DNA from: Planctomycetaceae bacterium
GTDB taxonomy: Bacteria > Planctomycetota > Planctomycetia > Planctomycetales > Planctomycetaceae
Length of the DNA stretch: 64,000 bases
Assembly: GCA_002726205.1 (NCBI GenBank)
Contig: PBSL01000058.1
Location: 1 to 64,000 of the forward strand
Direction of reading: 5' to 3'
In this document: positions 22,168 through 30,571 of the stretch, piece by piece
Layout of the letters: the number at the start of each line of letters is the position of its first letter
Position numbering within the stretch: position 1 is the stretch's first letter
Notes under the pieces: generated by a model
The model's input: the letters and a program-made list of their open reading frames with translations, nothing else
Databases searched by the model: none
Told to the model about the DNA's origin: nothing
Translations under genes and position numbers: made by a program

Positions 22168-23142
22168 TCAGCCCAGGGGATTGACAGCCGACGGGAGACG
22201 AGGCAGCAGGCTCTCGAACTGTTGACGGCCTCGACGCAACAACTGCAGGTAATCACCCTGCCAGAGTTCATCGGACCAGACCTGCAGGTCGAAGTGACGT
22301 TGATAGCCGGCACCGATGAGGGTTTCCAGAATCGGGGCCAGGGGGATGATGCCGTCGCCGGGCAAGACCCGGTCGTGCCGTGATCGGGGGGGGTCTCGCC
22401 AATCCGAGACCTGCACGACACCGATCAACGGGACCAGGTCGGGCAGTTGTTCGAGCAGGTTCGGCTCTTGCCAGAGGTGATAGGTGTCGAAGGCCAGCTT
22501 CAAGCGGGGGTGGTTGACCAACGCCAGCATGTCGACGGCGTCGTCGAGCCGTGTCAGGAAAGTCCAGTCTGCAAACATCGAGTTCATCGGTTGCAATGCC
22601 AGGTCGACACCGGCGTCCTCGGCGACATCGGTCAGTTCCCGGAGTGCCTCGAGCAGCAACCGGCGGGCATGGTTGAGCGTGTGGCCGGCACGGCTGCCGC
22701 TGACGACCACCACGCAATCCGCACCGACAGCGCCGGCGAGCCGAATCGTTTCTCCCGCCTCCCACACGGCTTCCCGAAACGCCTGGCCGTTGGTTCCGGT
22801 GAAACCACCGGCCCAGGAAACACTCGAAACCTTCAGGGAGGCATCGTGGAGCAACTCGGCTGTGCGCTCCTCACCGAACTCCAGAACCTTCGGCTGCCAG
22901 AGTCCAATCGCTCCGATGCCCGCGTCACGGCAACCGCAGACATCCTTGAGCATGTCCCAGCGAATCGTCGTCAGGCCGTTGGCCGAGAGCCGGTTCCGGA
23001 GAAAATCCGGAGGGCGAGTGACCGTCGTGGGACTTGGTTGCCGGGGACGGGTGGGCAGGCGATCGCCAGGCCAGCTTTCGACGATCCGTTGAGACACGAG
23101 GCGACTCGATGACTGGGCGACCACAGCAGGCCGCGACCTCAC
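22168..23142 (-). CDS. Sugar phosphate isomerase/epimerase-like TIM barrel
   Basis: 324 residues; the first ~45 are an unusual Arg/Pro/Ser-rich extension, and no closer start codon is apparent before the conserved NRLSANGLTTIRWD. The xylose-isomerase-like AP-endonuclease 2 barrel shows FDTYHLW, VVQVSDWRDPP, and the terminal DLQVWSDELW. In the family, metal-binding Glu residues normally occupy the LALEP and EVEIF positions; here both are Gln (LALQPMN and DLQVW), so catalysis by the standard mechanism is doubtful. It follows a 107-base gap after the LRR gene and precedes the hydrolase by 68 bases, all on one strand. Confidence 0.82.
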   Translation of the reverse strand: MRSRPAVVAQSSSRLVSQRIVESWPGDRLPTRPRQPSPTTVTRPPDFLRNRLSANGLTTIRWDMLKDVCGCRDAGIGAIGLWQPKVLEFGEERTAELLHDASLKVSSVSWAGGFTGTNGQAFREAVWEAGETIRLAGAVGADCVVVVSGSRAGHTLNHARRLLLEALRELTDVAEDAGVDLALQPMNSMFADWTFLTRLDDAVDMLALVNHPRLKLAFDTYHLWQEPNLLEQLPDLVPLIGVVQVSDWRDPPRSRHDRVLPGDGIIPLAPILETLIGAGYQRHFDLQVWSDELWQGDYLQLLRRGRQQFESLLPRLPSAVNPLG

Positions 23143-23249
23143 GGGTTGGAAATGACGGGCGACATCCTAGGGTGCGATGGTGCTGTTGGCAAACGCAAAC
23201 CGTCTGCTGATGACGCCCCTGCCAGGATTCCCGGAACTGGCCTCGCCTG

Positions 23250-24191
23250 TCAGCGGGCGACCACGCAGTTGGGCAGGGCCAATCGGTAGGCTCGAACACC
23301 GTGAGAGGTGACCGCCGCGTGGTTCAGGATCAGCACGGTGAGTTGGTCGAGGTTGTGGATTTGCGGCAGGCCCACGTCGGTGACCGAGGTGCCCGTCAAC
23401 GACAACTCCATCACGCGTGGACAGGCCCCGATGGTGGCCAGCGCGCGGTCGTCGATCAGTGTCCAGTCCAGGTGCAGCATTCGCAGCAACGGCTTGGGGC
23501 CGAGACGAATGATCCCGCGGGAGGTGATGACCGTCGCGTTGAGCCTGAGAACGTGGAGATGGTCGAGCGAAGCGAGGTGGTGCAGTCCCTCGTCGGTGAT
23601 CCGGGTTTTCTCGAGGTCCAGTCCATTGAGATTCATGAATTTCCCGATCTGTCGCAAACCCTCGTCGTCGACCGGGGCGCCGGAGAAACTCAACGAGCTC
23701 AACCGCTGCAGGTGAACCAGCTGAGACAGCCCGTGGCCGGTGACTCGCGTGTTGCTGAGGTCGATTCCCAACAGCTCGGTCATGTCCGCCAGGGCCTGCA
23801 GGCCCTCGTCGCTGACCCGGGTGTCCTGCAGTGTCAGCCACTGAAGGTCCTCCAGCGGGGCCAGCTGAGAGAGCCCCTCGTCGGTGACCTCGCTGCCACT
23901 GAGATCCAGCGATTCGATGTCGGTGTGTGCCGCGATCAGGGGCAGGCAGGCATCAGTGAGCGATTCATGACCGAACATGTTCTCGAGCCAGGGCCGTGAG
24001 CCGGGATTGAATTGGACGGCAGTGGGCATCATCTGCTGCTGCCACTGGCGGCGGTCGAACTGGTAGGGCACCCACCAGGTCAGCCCGATCACCGCTGCCA
24101 GGAGAAGCGACAGCAGGAACCATCCCCAGAAGGGGTGGCCCGCCGATTCCTCTCTTCCGCCGCTGGTTTCGCAGAACTGCGGTTCCGGCAT
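23250..24191 (-). CDS. Membrane-anchored leucine-rich-repeat protein
   Basis: About 313 residues from ATG 24191; the frame extends upstream but would overlap the next gene. A single transmembrane helix (about residues 22-42, FWGWFLLSLLLAAVIGLTWWV) is followed by about nine LRR units of roughly 24 residues with the pattern L-x-x-L-x-L-x-x-T-x-V/I-T/S-D-E-G-L. This internal-type LRR with T-x-V-T-D-E-G-L is common in planctomycete proteins. The domain would face the periplasm/outside if the N-terminus is cytoplasmic. It lies 110 bases after the Rieske-SufT gene on the same strand. Partner unknown. Confidence 0.9.
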   Translation of the reverse strand: MPEPQFCETSGGREESAGHPFWGWFLLSLLLAAVIGLTWWVPYQFDRRQWQQQMMPTAVQFNPGSRPWLENMFGHESLTDACLPLIAAHTDIESLDLSGSEVTDEGLSQLAPLEDLQWLTLQDTRVSDEGLQALADMTELLGIDLSNTRVTGHGLSQLVHLQRLSSLSFSGAPVDDEGLRQIGKFMNLNGLDLEKTRITDEGLHHLASLDHLHVLRLNATVITSRGIIRLGPKPLLRMLHLDWTLIDDRALATIGACPRVMELSLTGTSVTDVGLPQIHNLDQLTVLILNHAAVTSHGVRAYRLALPNCVVAR

Positions 24192-24301
24192 TCGATCACA
24201 CTTTCGAAAGATCGTCGCAGCGTGTGCCCCGACCCCGATCGCCCACCGGGCAAACACTGCACCGCCGGTGTTTCCGATTCCGGACTCTCGAGGGGCCTGG
24301 C

Positions 24302-25051
24302 CTAGAAAATGCCGAGCTTGTCGCGAGCGTCGTCGGTCATTCGTTCCGGGGTCCACGGGGGTGTCATCACCAGGTTGATCTCGGCAGTTTCGATGCTGTC
24401 GAGTTTTTCGAGGGCAAGTTTTGCCTGCTGTACCAGTTGGGGGCCTGCCGGGCAGGCCGGGCTGGTCAGGGTCATGTCGACGGTGACCTTGTCGTGCTCG
24501 GGGCGGATGTCGTATATGAGACCGAGATCGACGATGTTGATCAGCAACTCCGGATCGATCACCTCCCGCAGTGATTCGATCATCTCCACGGCGTCGGCGG
24601 TCTCGTCGTCGCCGGACGTGGCGTCGGGATCCGGTGGCCCGGTTTTCTCGCTCGCTGGCCGGGATTCCTCAGCGGGTTCGGCAGAAACTTCTCCGTCGAT
24701 CTGCCCGGCTCCCCCGGTCGCAGACCGGTTGTCATTGACTTTGGCGGGTCGGGCAAGAATCTGGCCATCGCGAGCCTGGACTTCGTAGCTAAGAATTGCC
24801 TCGGTGGCCGGCATGCACAGGGCCTCGCCACTGGTCAAATTGAACCGGGCACCGTGACGTGAACAGGTGATCTCGATCCCGTCGATCGGGCCGTCACCCA
24901 GGGGTTGACCGTCGTGTGTGCAGGCATCCGCGACGCAAAAGTAGTCGTCGCCGATCCGGATCAGCAGGACCGGTTCGTCATCCACGAATGCGGTCCGGCG
25001 ATCACCAGGCTGCAGGTCGCCGGTCGTGGCCAGGGGGGTCCAGTCGGTCAT
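24302..25051 (-). CDS. Rieske ferredoxin - SufT/MIP18 (DUF59) fusion
   Basis: 249 residues. Residues about 1-105 form a Rieske-type domain with the two Cys-x-His pairs CTH (44-46) and CSRH (63-66), binding a [2Fe-2S] cluster. A ~45-residue Pro/Ser/Glu linker leads to a MIP18/SufT-like domain (about 155-249): VIDPELLINIVDLGLIYDI, then SPACPAGP (the conserved Cys of this family), ending with a TPPWTPERM motif. SufT-type proteins act late in Fe-S maturation. The gene is last in a sufC-sufB-sufD row, 87 bases after sufD. A Rieske domain fused to SufT is a rarer arrangement and would tie electron transfer or cluster carriage to maturation. Confidence 0.93.
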   Translation of the reverse strand: MTDWTPLATTGDLQPGDRRTAFVDDEPVLLIRIGDDYFCVADACTHDGQPLGDGPIDGIEITCSRHGARFNLTSGEALCMPATEAILSYEVQARDGQILARPAKVNDNRSATGGAGQIDGEVSAEPAEESRPASEKTGPPDPDATSGDDETADAVEMIESLREVIDPELLINIVDLGLIYDIRPEHDKVTVDMTLTSPACPAGPQLVQQAKLALEKLDSIETAEINLVMTPPWTPERMTDDARDKLGIF

Positions 25052-25138
25052 GGGGAGAAGATCCCTGTGGTGTTTGTGGCTTGCGGGGAAGACGGTGACT
25101 GGTTGGTCGGGACGAGGTTTGGTGAGTTGTCCAACCGG

Positions 25139-26464
25139 TCAGTCGGCGATGCCAAGTTTTCGTTCGACGGCCTGGCCGAGCGCTTCTCGGACCAGGTCGA
25201 TGGAGATCCGGTCCGAGACGACCTGGAAGAACCCGTGGACGATCATGTGCATCGCCTCGTACTCGCTCAGACCACGGGACATCAGGTAAAACACCTGCTC
25301 GGCATTCACACGACCGGCGGTGGCGCCGTGAGTGCAGCGGACATCGTCGGCTTCGATTTCCAGGCCGGGAATGGCATCGATGCGGGCGTCGGGCGAAAGC
25401 AGCAGCGTGTCATTGCGCTGGTATCCATCGGTTTTCTGGGCCTCGGGGTCAACCCGGATCATCCCTCGCCACACGCCTCGCGAGTTGTCCCTGAGGACGG
25501 TGCGGTAGAGCAGGTCGCTGGAGGTATCGGGGGCGTGGTGCGATTGCTGCGTGTAGTAGCTCATCCGCTGGCGACCGGTCGCAAAGCTCAGCCCGTTGAC
25601 TTCAGCGTGGGCGCCCCGGCCGTCGAGCCGGACATCCTGGTGGATGTGGGTCAGGCGGCCACCCAGGCCAGCGACAGTCCATTGCAGCGACGCATCGGCA
25701 TCGACACGGCCGGCCTGGTGGGCGATGTGCCAGGTCCGCTCGTTCCAATTCTGCAACTGGACGTATTGCAGTCGTGCTCCAGCGGCGACCAGCAGTTCGA
25801 CGGCGCCGACGTGGAGCCCGGTCGTGTTGGAATCGGCCGAGGCGGTTTCTTCCAGCAGCGTGGCCCGGGCCCCGTTCTCCAGGATCACCAGCGTGTGGCT
25901 GAAATCGGCGGCGGCGTCGGCGGCCAGCCCGACCAGGCTGTACAGCGGGGAAGTCACTTCGACGCCGGCCGGGACGTACAGCACCGTGCCACCGGTCCAA
26001 AAGGCCGCGTGCCAGGCCGAGAACCGGTCGGTGTCTCCGGCGACGCCTCGGGAAAGCAGGTGAGGCTCGAGCAAGTCGGGTTCCTCGCGGACCAGTCGCG
26101 ACAGGTCACCGAAGCGGACACCCGATGACGCCAGGGCCTCGTCAAGAGATTCGTCGACAGCCTGGCCGTTGACGTGTACGACATGTCCGGCGTATTCGGC
26201 CCGATCTCTCATCAGTGTCGGTGGGGGCGGGGTTTGGGAACCGGCCGGCTGCAAGGTGTAGGCGTCGGGTTGAAAGGCCCGCAGTTCGACCCGTTTCCAT
26301 TCCTCTTCCTCCAGCGGCTCGGCCACCAACTCGCTGTAGGTCGCAAAGGCGGCGCGGCGGCTTTCGGTGACCCATGCGGGCTCGTCCCGGCCGTCCAGGA
26401 ACGCCGCGAAAGCCGCTTGGTCATAGGGAGCCGCGGTGGTCGCGGCGGCGGTGGGAGTACTCAT
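25139..26464 (-). CDS. sufD: Fe-S cluster assembly protein SufD
   Basis: 441 residues, a full-length SufD, partner of SufB in the SufBC2D complex that builds [Fe-S] clusters. The C-terminal beta-helix has the family core, including VRCTHGATAG, which holds the His/Cys pair implicated in cluster transfer, followed by SRGLSEYEAMHMI. The N-terminus is variable and alanine-rich. It sits 46 bases after sufB and 87 before the Rieske-SufT gene. The operon order is C-B-D. Confidence 0.95.
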   Translation of the reverse strand: MSTPTAAATTAAPYDQAAFAAFLDGRDEPAWVTESRRAAFATYSELVAEPLEEEEWKRVELRAFQPDAYTLQPAGSQTPPPPTLMRDRAEYAGHVVHVNGQAVDESLDEALASSGVRFGDLSRLVREEPDLLEPHLLSRGVAGDTDRFSAWHAAFWTGGTVLYVPAGVEVTSPLYSLVGLAADAAADFSHTLVILENGARATLLEETASADSNTTGLHVGAVELLVAAGARLQYVQLQNWNERTWHIAHQAGRVDADASLQWTVAGLGGRLTHIHQDVRLDGRGAHAEVNGLSFATGRQRMSYYTQQSHHAPDTSSDLLYRTVLRDNSRGVWRGMIRVDPEAQKTDGYQRNDTLLLSPDARIDAIPGLEIEADDVRCTHGATAGRVNAEQVFYLMSRGLSEYEAMHMIVHGFFQVVSDRISIDLVREALGQAVERKLGIAD

Positions 26465-26510
26465 GAAAGTCGCGTCGTGCGGGGCCGTGCCGGTCGTGTG
26501 CGGGGCAGGG

Positions 26511-27920
26511 TCAGCCGATCGACCCTTCCATCTGTAACTCGATCAACCGGTTCATCTCGACCGCGTATTCCATCGGCAGTTCCTTGACGAGCGGTTCGAT
26601 GAACCCGGTGACGATCATCGACGAGGCTTCGGTTTCCGACATCCCGCGGCTCATCAGGTAGAACAACTGCTCCTCGCCGATCTTCGAAACCCGTGCCTCG
26701 TGTTCGATCACGACATCATCCTCGTCGATCTCGATATAGGGGTAGGTGTCGCTGCGGCTCTCGGGATCCAGGATCAGGGCATCGCAGACAACGTGGCTCT
26801 TGCAGTGGGCCGCGTTGTTGTTGACTTTGACCAGACCCCGGTAACTGGCCCGGCCGCCGGCCTTGGAGATGCTCTTGGAGATGATCCGGCTGGAGGTGTG
26901 AGGGGCACAGTGGACCATCTTGGCCCCGGCGTCCTGGTGCTGGCCGGCAGCGGCAAAGGCGATCGAGAGTGTCTCGCCGCGGGCCCCAGGTTCCATCAGG
27001 TACACGGCCGGATACTTCATCGTCAGCTTCGATCCGAGATTTCCATCGACCCACTCCATCAACGCGTCCCCGTAGACCATCGCCCGCTTGGTGACGAGGT
27101 TGTAGATGTTGTTGGACCAGTTCTGGATCGTCGTGTAGCGACAGCGGCCGCCGCGTTTGACGACGATCTCGACCACGGCCGAATGCAGACTCTCGCTGGA
27201 ATACGTCGGTGCCGTACATCCCTCGACGTAGTGCACGTTGGCCCCTTCATCGACGATGATCAGCGTCCGTTCGAACTGGCCCATGTTCTCGGTGTTGATC
27301 CGGAAGTAGGCCTGTAGCGGGAATTCGATGTTGACCCCGGGGGGGACATAGATGAACGAGCCACCCGACCAGACCGCGGAATTCAACGCGGCGAACTTGT
27401 TGTCCGACGGCGGGATGATCGTCCCGAAGTGCTCGCGGAAAAGGTCGGGATGTTCCCTCAGGGCCGTGTCGGTGTCGGTGAAAATTACACCCTGGCGAGC
27501 GAGGCCTTCCTCGAGACTGCCGTAGACGACTTCCGATTCGTACTGGGCCTTGACGCCGGCGAGATATTTTTTTTCGGCCTCGGGAATCCCGAGCCGGTCA
27601 TAGGTCTTGCGGATATCCTCGGGCACGTCATCCCAGCTCTTCTCCTGGCCCTCCGAGGCACGGACGTAGTAGAAGATGTCCTGGAAATTCAACTCGTCGA
27701 GTTGTCCGCCCCACTGCGGCAACGGCTTGGCATCGAAGACCTTCAACGCGTCGAGTCGGAACTGGCGCATCCAGCCCGGTTCGCCTTTCATCTCCGAGAT
27801 CTGTGCGACGATCTCGGCATCCAGCCCCTTGCGGCTGGTGAAGACATACTTGTCGGTCGGATCACGAAAGCCATACTGGTAGTCGCCAATCGCGACGTGA
27901 GTCTTGGCATCGGTGACCAT
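26511..27920 (-). CDS. sufB: Fe-S cluster assembly scaffold SufB
   Basis: 469 residues. SufB is the scaffold of the SUF pathway on which clusters form, with SufC as ATPase. Diagnostic stretches are [53 protein letters not shown] and [10 protein letters not shown] conserved Cys before the DALILDPES segment is kept. The gene lies between sufC (32 bases away) and sufD (46 bases), consistent with a single transcript. Confidence 0.98.
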   Translation of the reverse strand: MVTDAKTHVAIGDYQYGFRDPTDKYVFTSRKGLDAEIVAQISEMKGEPGWMRQFRLDALKVFDAKPLPQWGGQLDELNFQDIFYYVRASEGQEKSWDDVPEDIRKTYDRLGIPEAEKKYLAGVKAQYESEVVYGSLEEGLARQGVIFTDTDTALREHPDLFREHFGTIIPPSDNKFAALNSAVWSGGSFIYVPPGVNIEFPLQAYFRINTENMGQFERTLIIVDEGANVHYVEGCTAPTYSSESLHSAVVEIVVKRGGRCRYTTIQNWSNNIYNLVTKRAMVYGDALMEWVDGNLGSKLTMKYPAVYLMEPGARGETLSIAFAAAGQHQDAGAKMVHCAPHTSSRIISKSISKAGGRASYRGLVKVNNNAAHCKSHVVCDALILDPESRSDTYPYIEIDEDDVVIEHEARVSKIGEEQLFYLMSRGMSETEASSMIVTGFIEPLVKELPMEYAVEMNRLIELQMEGSIG

Positions 27921-27952
27921 GGAAATCTCGCGGAAAGAAGAACTGGGGTCGA

Positions 27953-28774
27953 TCAGGTTGTCGAGGCAACCTGCTGAGCTTCCTGGTCCTGTTCCTCGGC
28001 TGCGGCCTCGGGATGCCGCTGCCGAATGGCGGCATAGCCGTTGGCATGCAGCTCTTGTGCCAGGTCGGCATCGCCGGTTTCAACAATGCGGCCGGCGAGC
28101 ATCACGTGCGCGTAGTCGGGCCGGTTGAATTCAAGCAGCCGTTCGTGGTGGGTGATGATCAACACGCCCATCTCGGGTCCGGTCAATTCGCCCAGCCCCT
28201 CGCTGACCACGCGGACCGCGTCACTGTCCAACCCGCTGTCGGTTTCATCCAGCAGGGCGAAGCGAGGCTTGAGCATCGCCAACTGCAGGATCTCCATCCG
28301 CTTTTTTTCGCCCCCGGAGAACCCGTCGTTGAGGTAGCGGCGAGCAAACTCGGCGTCGAGACCGAGCTGGTCCATCTGCGATCGCAGTTCCTTGCGAAAC
28401 TCGCGCATCGGAATCAGGCTCTCGCCCTCCTTGCGTCCGGGATTGCGGATGTTGGAGACGGCGTGTCGCAGGAAATCGGCGACCTTCACACCGGGAATCG
28501 TCACCGGGTACTGGAAGGCCAGGAAGACGCCACGACGGGCCCGTTGATTGGCGTCCATCTCCAGCAGATCCTCGCCGTCGATCATCACCTGGCCACCGGT
28601 GATCTCGTAGAGCGGATGCCCGGCCAGCGCGTAGGCCAGCGTGCTCTTACCCGATCCGTTGGGACCCATCAGCGCGTGGATCTCGCCGGGGCGGATCTCG
28701 ATGTCGACCCCCTTCAGGATCGGGGTGTCGGCCACGGAGACCTGGAGATCGGAGATCGTGAGAACGTCGGTCAT
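27953..28774 (-). CDS. sufC: SUF system ATPase SufC
   Basis: 273 residues. An ABC-type ATPase: Walker [10 protein letters not shown] near residue 38, the ABC signature FSGGEKKR, Walker [12 protein letters not shown] and an H-loop (ITHHERLL). It is a soluble subunit of SufBC2D. The C-terminal ~25 residues are an Ala/Glu/Gln extension beyond the usual length. The upstream gap to nuoB is only 56 bases, so nuoB and sufCBD likely share a transcript. Confidence 0.97.
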   Translation of the reverse strand: MTDVLTISDLQVSVADTPILKGVDIEIRPGEIHALMGPNGSGKSTLAYALAGHPLYEITGGQVMIDGEDLLEMDANQRARRGVFLAFQYPVTIPGVKVADFLRHAVSNIRNPGRKEGESLIPMREFRKELRSQMDQLGLDAEFARRYLNDGFSGGEKKRMEILQLAMLKPRFALLDETDSGLDSDAVRVVSEGLGELTGPEMGVLIITHHERLLEFNRPDYAHVMLAGRIVETGDADLAQELHANGYAAIRQRHPEAAAEEQDQEAQQVASTT

Positions 28775-28830
28775 CGGCTTGCGAGGTTTTTTCGAGAAGT
28801 CGAGGTTTCGGTGGTGTCAGCCACTGCAGA

Positions 28831-29418
28831 TCAGACCTGGATGGTCTCCGGATCGGCGGCAAATCCGCTGTGGTGAGGGATCGGCAGTTCGTCGCTGATC
28901 TTCACACCCCGGCGAAGCGGTCCGGCGGTGCCGAGTTGCTTGCCCAGCTTGCGTCCCTTCATCTTGTCCTGGATTCGCATGATACCTTCCAGCAATGCTT
29001 CGGGCCGTGGGGGGCATCCCGGGACGTAGACATCCACGGGGACGACCAGGTCGACACCCTTGACGACGTGGTAACCCCACTTGAAATAGGGGCCGCCACC
29101 AATCGTGCAGGCACCCATCGCGATCACGTACTTCGGGTCGGGCATCTGCTCGTAGAGACGCTGGACGCGGCTGGCCATCTTGAAGGTGACCGTGCCGGCG
29201 ACAATCATCAGGTCGGCCTGGCGAGGGCTTGCACGAAAGGCGCCGGCACCGAACCGATCCAGGTCGAACCGGCTCGCTCCGGTGGCCATCATCTCGATCG
29301 CACAACAGGCCAGCCCGAATGTCATCGGCCAGATGCTTGATTCCTTGGCCCAGTTCATCGCCTGTTCCAGCGACGAAATGATGACGTTCTCTTCAAAGCG
29401 TCCTTCGATCCAGGTCAT
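28831..29418 (-). CDS. nuoB: NADH-quinone oxidoreductase subunit B (single nuoB in a suf locus)
   Basis: 195 residues. NuoB binds the terminal N2 [4Fe-4S] cluster of complex I. All four ligand cysteines are visible: the pair in [11 protein letters not shown], the Cys in MGACTIGGG and the one in [11 protein letters not shown]. No other nuo gene is adjacent; the neighbours are a SufR-like regulator (72 bases upstream) and sufC (56 bases downstream). It could be the main complex I subunit displaced from its operon, an extra paralogue, or a member of a related hydrogenase-like complex. The C-terminus is slightly extended ([13 protein letters not shown]). Confidence 0.93.
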   Translation of the reverse strand: MTWIEGRFEENVIISSLEQAMNWAKESSIWPMTFGLACCAIEMMATGASRFDLDRFGAGAFRASPRQADLMIVAGTVTFKMASRVQRLYEQMPDPKYVIAMGACTIGGGPYFKWGYHVVKGVDLVVPVDVYVPGCPPRPEALLEGIMRIQDKMKGRKLGKQLGTAGPLRRGVKISDELPIPHHSGFAADPETIQV

Positions 29419-29490
29419 CGGTCCCTCGGTCTTGTCAGTTGCTGTCGTGGTGGATTGGGCGTCGGAAACAGGTCACTTTAGCAGGAGCAC

Positions 29491-30138
29491 TTAGGTTTGC
29501 AATTCTCTCACCGGGCCGCTGAGAGGCTCGAACTCGCAACAGCTCTTTCCGTCCCGCCAGCACTGGATCAAGCCCAGGTCGGTCCCGAGGACCTCCGAGA
29601 GAACCTCCTGCTCGAGCGAACAGATTTCCGGGTCACTTGTGGCCAGTTCCGGATAGGGACAGTTCCGCTCGCGCAGGATCGGCAGACCATTTCGTTCATC
29701 CAGCTCGACGTCGTAACCGTCGTCGGCCAACGCTGAGGAGAGGTTGGCAAACCGTTCGGCAGTCGTGCCCGTCCCCACCCACTGCCCGTAGTGATCGACC
29801 AGAGACCTCTTCACACAAGCCATCACCCCGGCGCGAATGGTCGGATCGTCAATCTGTTTCAACGCACGCCACAGGATCCGGGCCAGGTCACCATAATTGT
29901 CGCCCAGTTCTCTGAATCCCCGTTCGGTCACACGGTAGATGTATTGAGGCCGACCACGGCTCGGTCGCCGAACCACGTCGCGACGGACCAGGCCCCTCTG
30001 GAGAAGCCTCGACGCCCGCTGGCGAATCGCCGTCGGTGTGACACCGAAAATCTCGCACAGATCGCGGACCGAAGCACCGTCGCTTTGCCGCAACCGATTC
30101 AGACACTCACGGTCCTGAGGATCCAGTGACTTTCGCAC
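29491..30138 (-). CDS. sufR: SufR-like Fe-S-sensing transcriptional regulator
   Basis: 215 residues from a GTG at 30138. The N-terminal winged helix-turn-helix (about 8-70: SVRDLCEIFGVTPTAIRQRASRLLQRGLV) is followed by a dimer region and a C-terminal Cys pattern spaced like SufR: Cys in NCPYPEL, then DPEICSLE, then QCWRDGKSCCEF. In cyanobacteria and actinobacteria SufR uses a [4Fe-4S] cluster to repress suf genes. Being immediately upstream of nuoB-sufCBD on the same strand, it most likely controls its own operon. I could not identify the operator with confidence. Confidence 0.85.
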   Translation of the reverse strand: MRKSLDPQDRECLNRLRQSDGASVRDLCEIFGVTPTAIRQRASRLLQRGLVRRDVVRRPSRGRPQYIYRVTERGFRELGDNYGDLARILWRALKQIDDPTIRAGVMACVKRSLVDHYGQWVGTGTTAERFANLSSALADDGYDVELDERNGLPILRERNCPYPELATSDPEICSLEQEVLSEVLGTDLGLIQCWRDGKSCCEFEPLSGPVRELQT

Positions 30139-30571
30139 TACAATGTTGCTCTGCTCGAGACGGGAAAGAAGTAGGGTAGCTGCCAGTCATCCATTCTATG
30201 CCCACCAACCGATTTTAGACAAGAACTGCTGCGTAAAAACATTTGCCTTTTCTCGGATCGATGTTGGTCGGGATCCGGGTGATCTGGTGGCAACAACTGC
30301 CAGTGCTGTTGTTCCGTTGCGGGTGTTGTTACGAACCGGGATGAATCTCGAAAAGGACCATGTCGTGTGATACGATCCCCCGCGACTCCCGGCAGATCGA
30401 TCCCTGCTGAAGATCCTTGCCAACGAGCCGCAATGTTTCTGTGATCCGCAGTCACGCCGCCGACTTCGAGAACGTGGCGCGGCATCTTAGAATTGATGGA
30501 ATCGTTTGAACGGGGAATGGCCCGGTATAGTCTGTAGCTACATCGAGACAGGATTAGACGAGGGGGAGGGT
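30139..30571. other. Divergent intergenic region between sufR-like and AGCS genes
   Basis: 433 bases without a supported gene. It must hold the sufR promoter (leftward) and the AGCS promoter (rightward). A run of relatively AT-rich sequence at about 30210-30260 lies on the sufR side, and a -10-like TATAGT at 30526 on the AGCS side. No tRNA-like fold, CRISPR or clear long inverted repeat is seen. Confidence 0.6.
30505..30531 (+). promoter_or_regulatory. Candidate promoter for the AGCS symporter
   Basis: A good -10 hexamer TATAGT (30526-30531) is preceded by TTTGAA/TTGAAC (30505-30511) with a short 14-15 base spacer, so the -35 is weak. The distance to the ATG at 30572 is about 40 bases, with a G-rich ribosome-binding site (agggggaggg) directly before the start. 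Confidence 0.35.
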
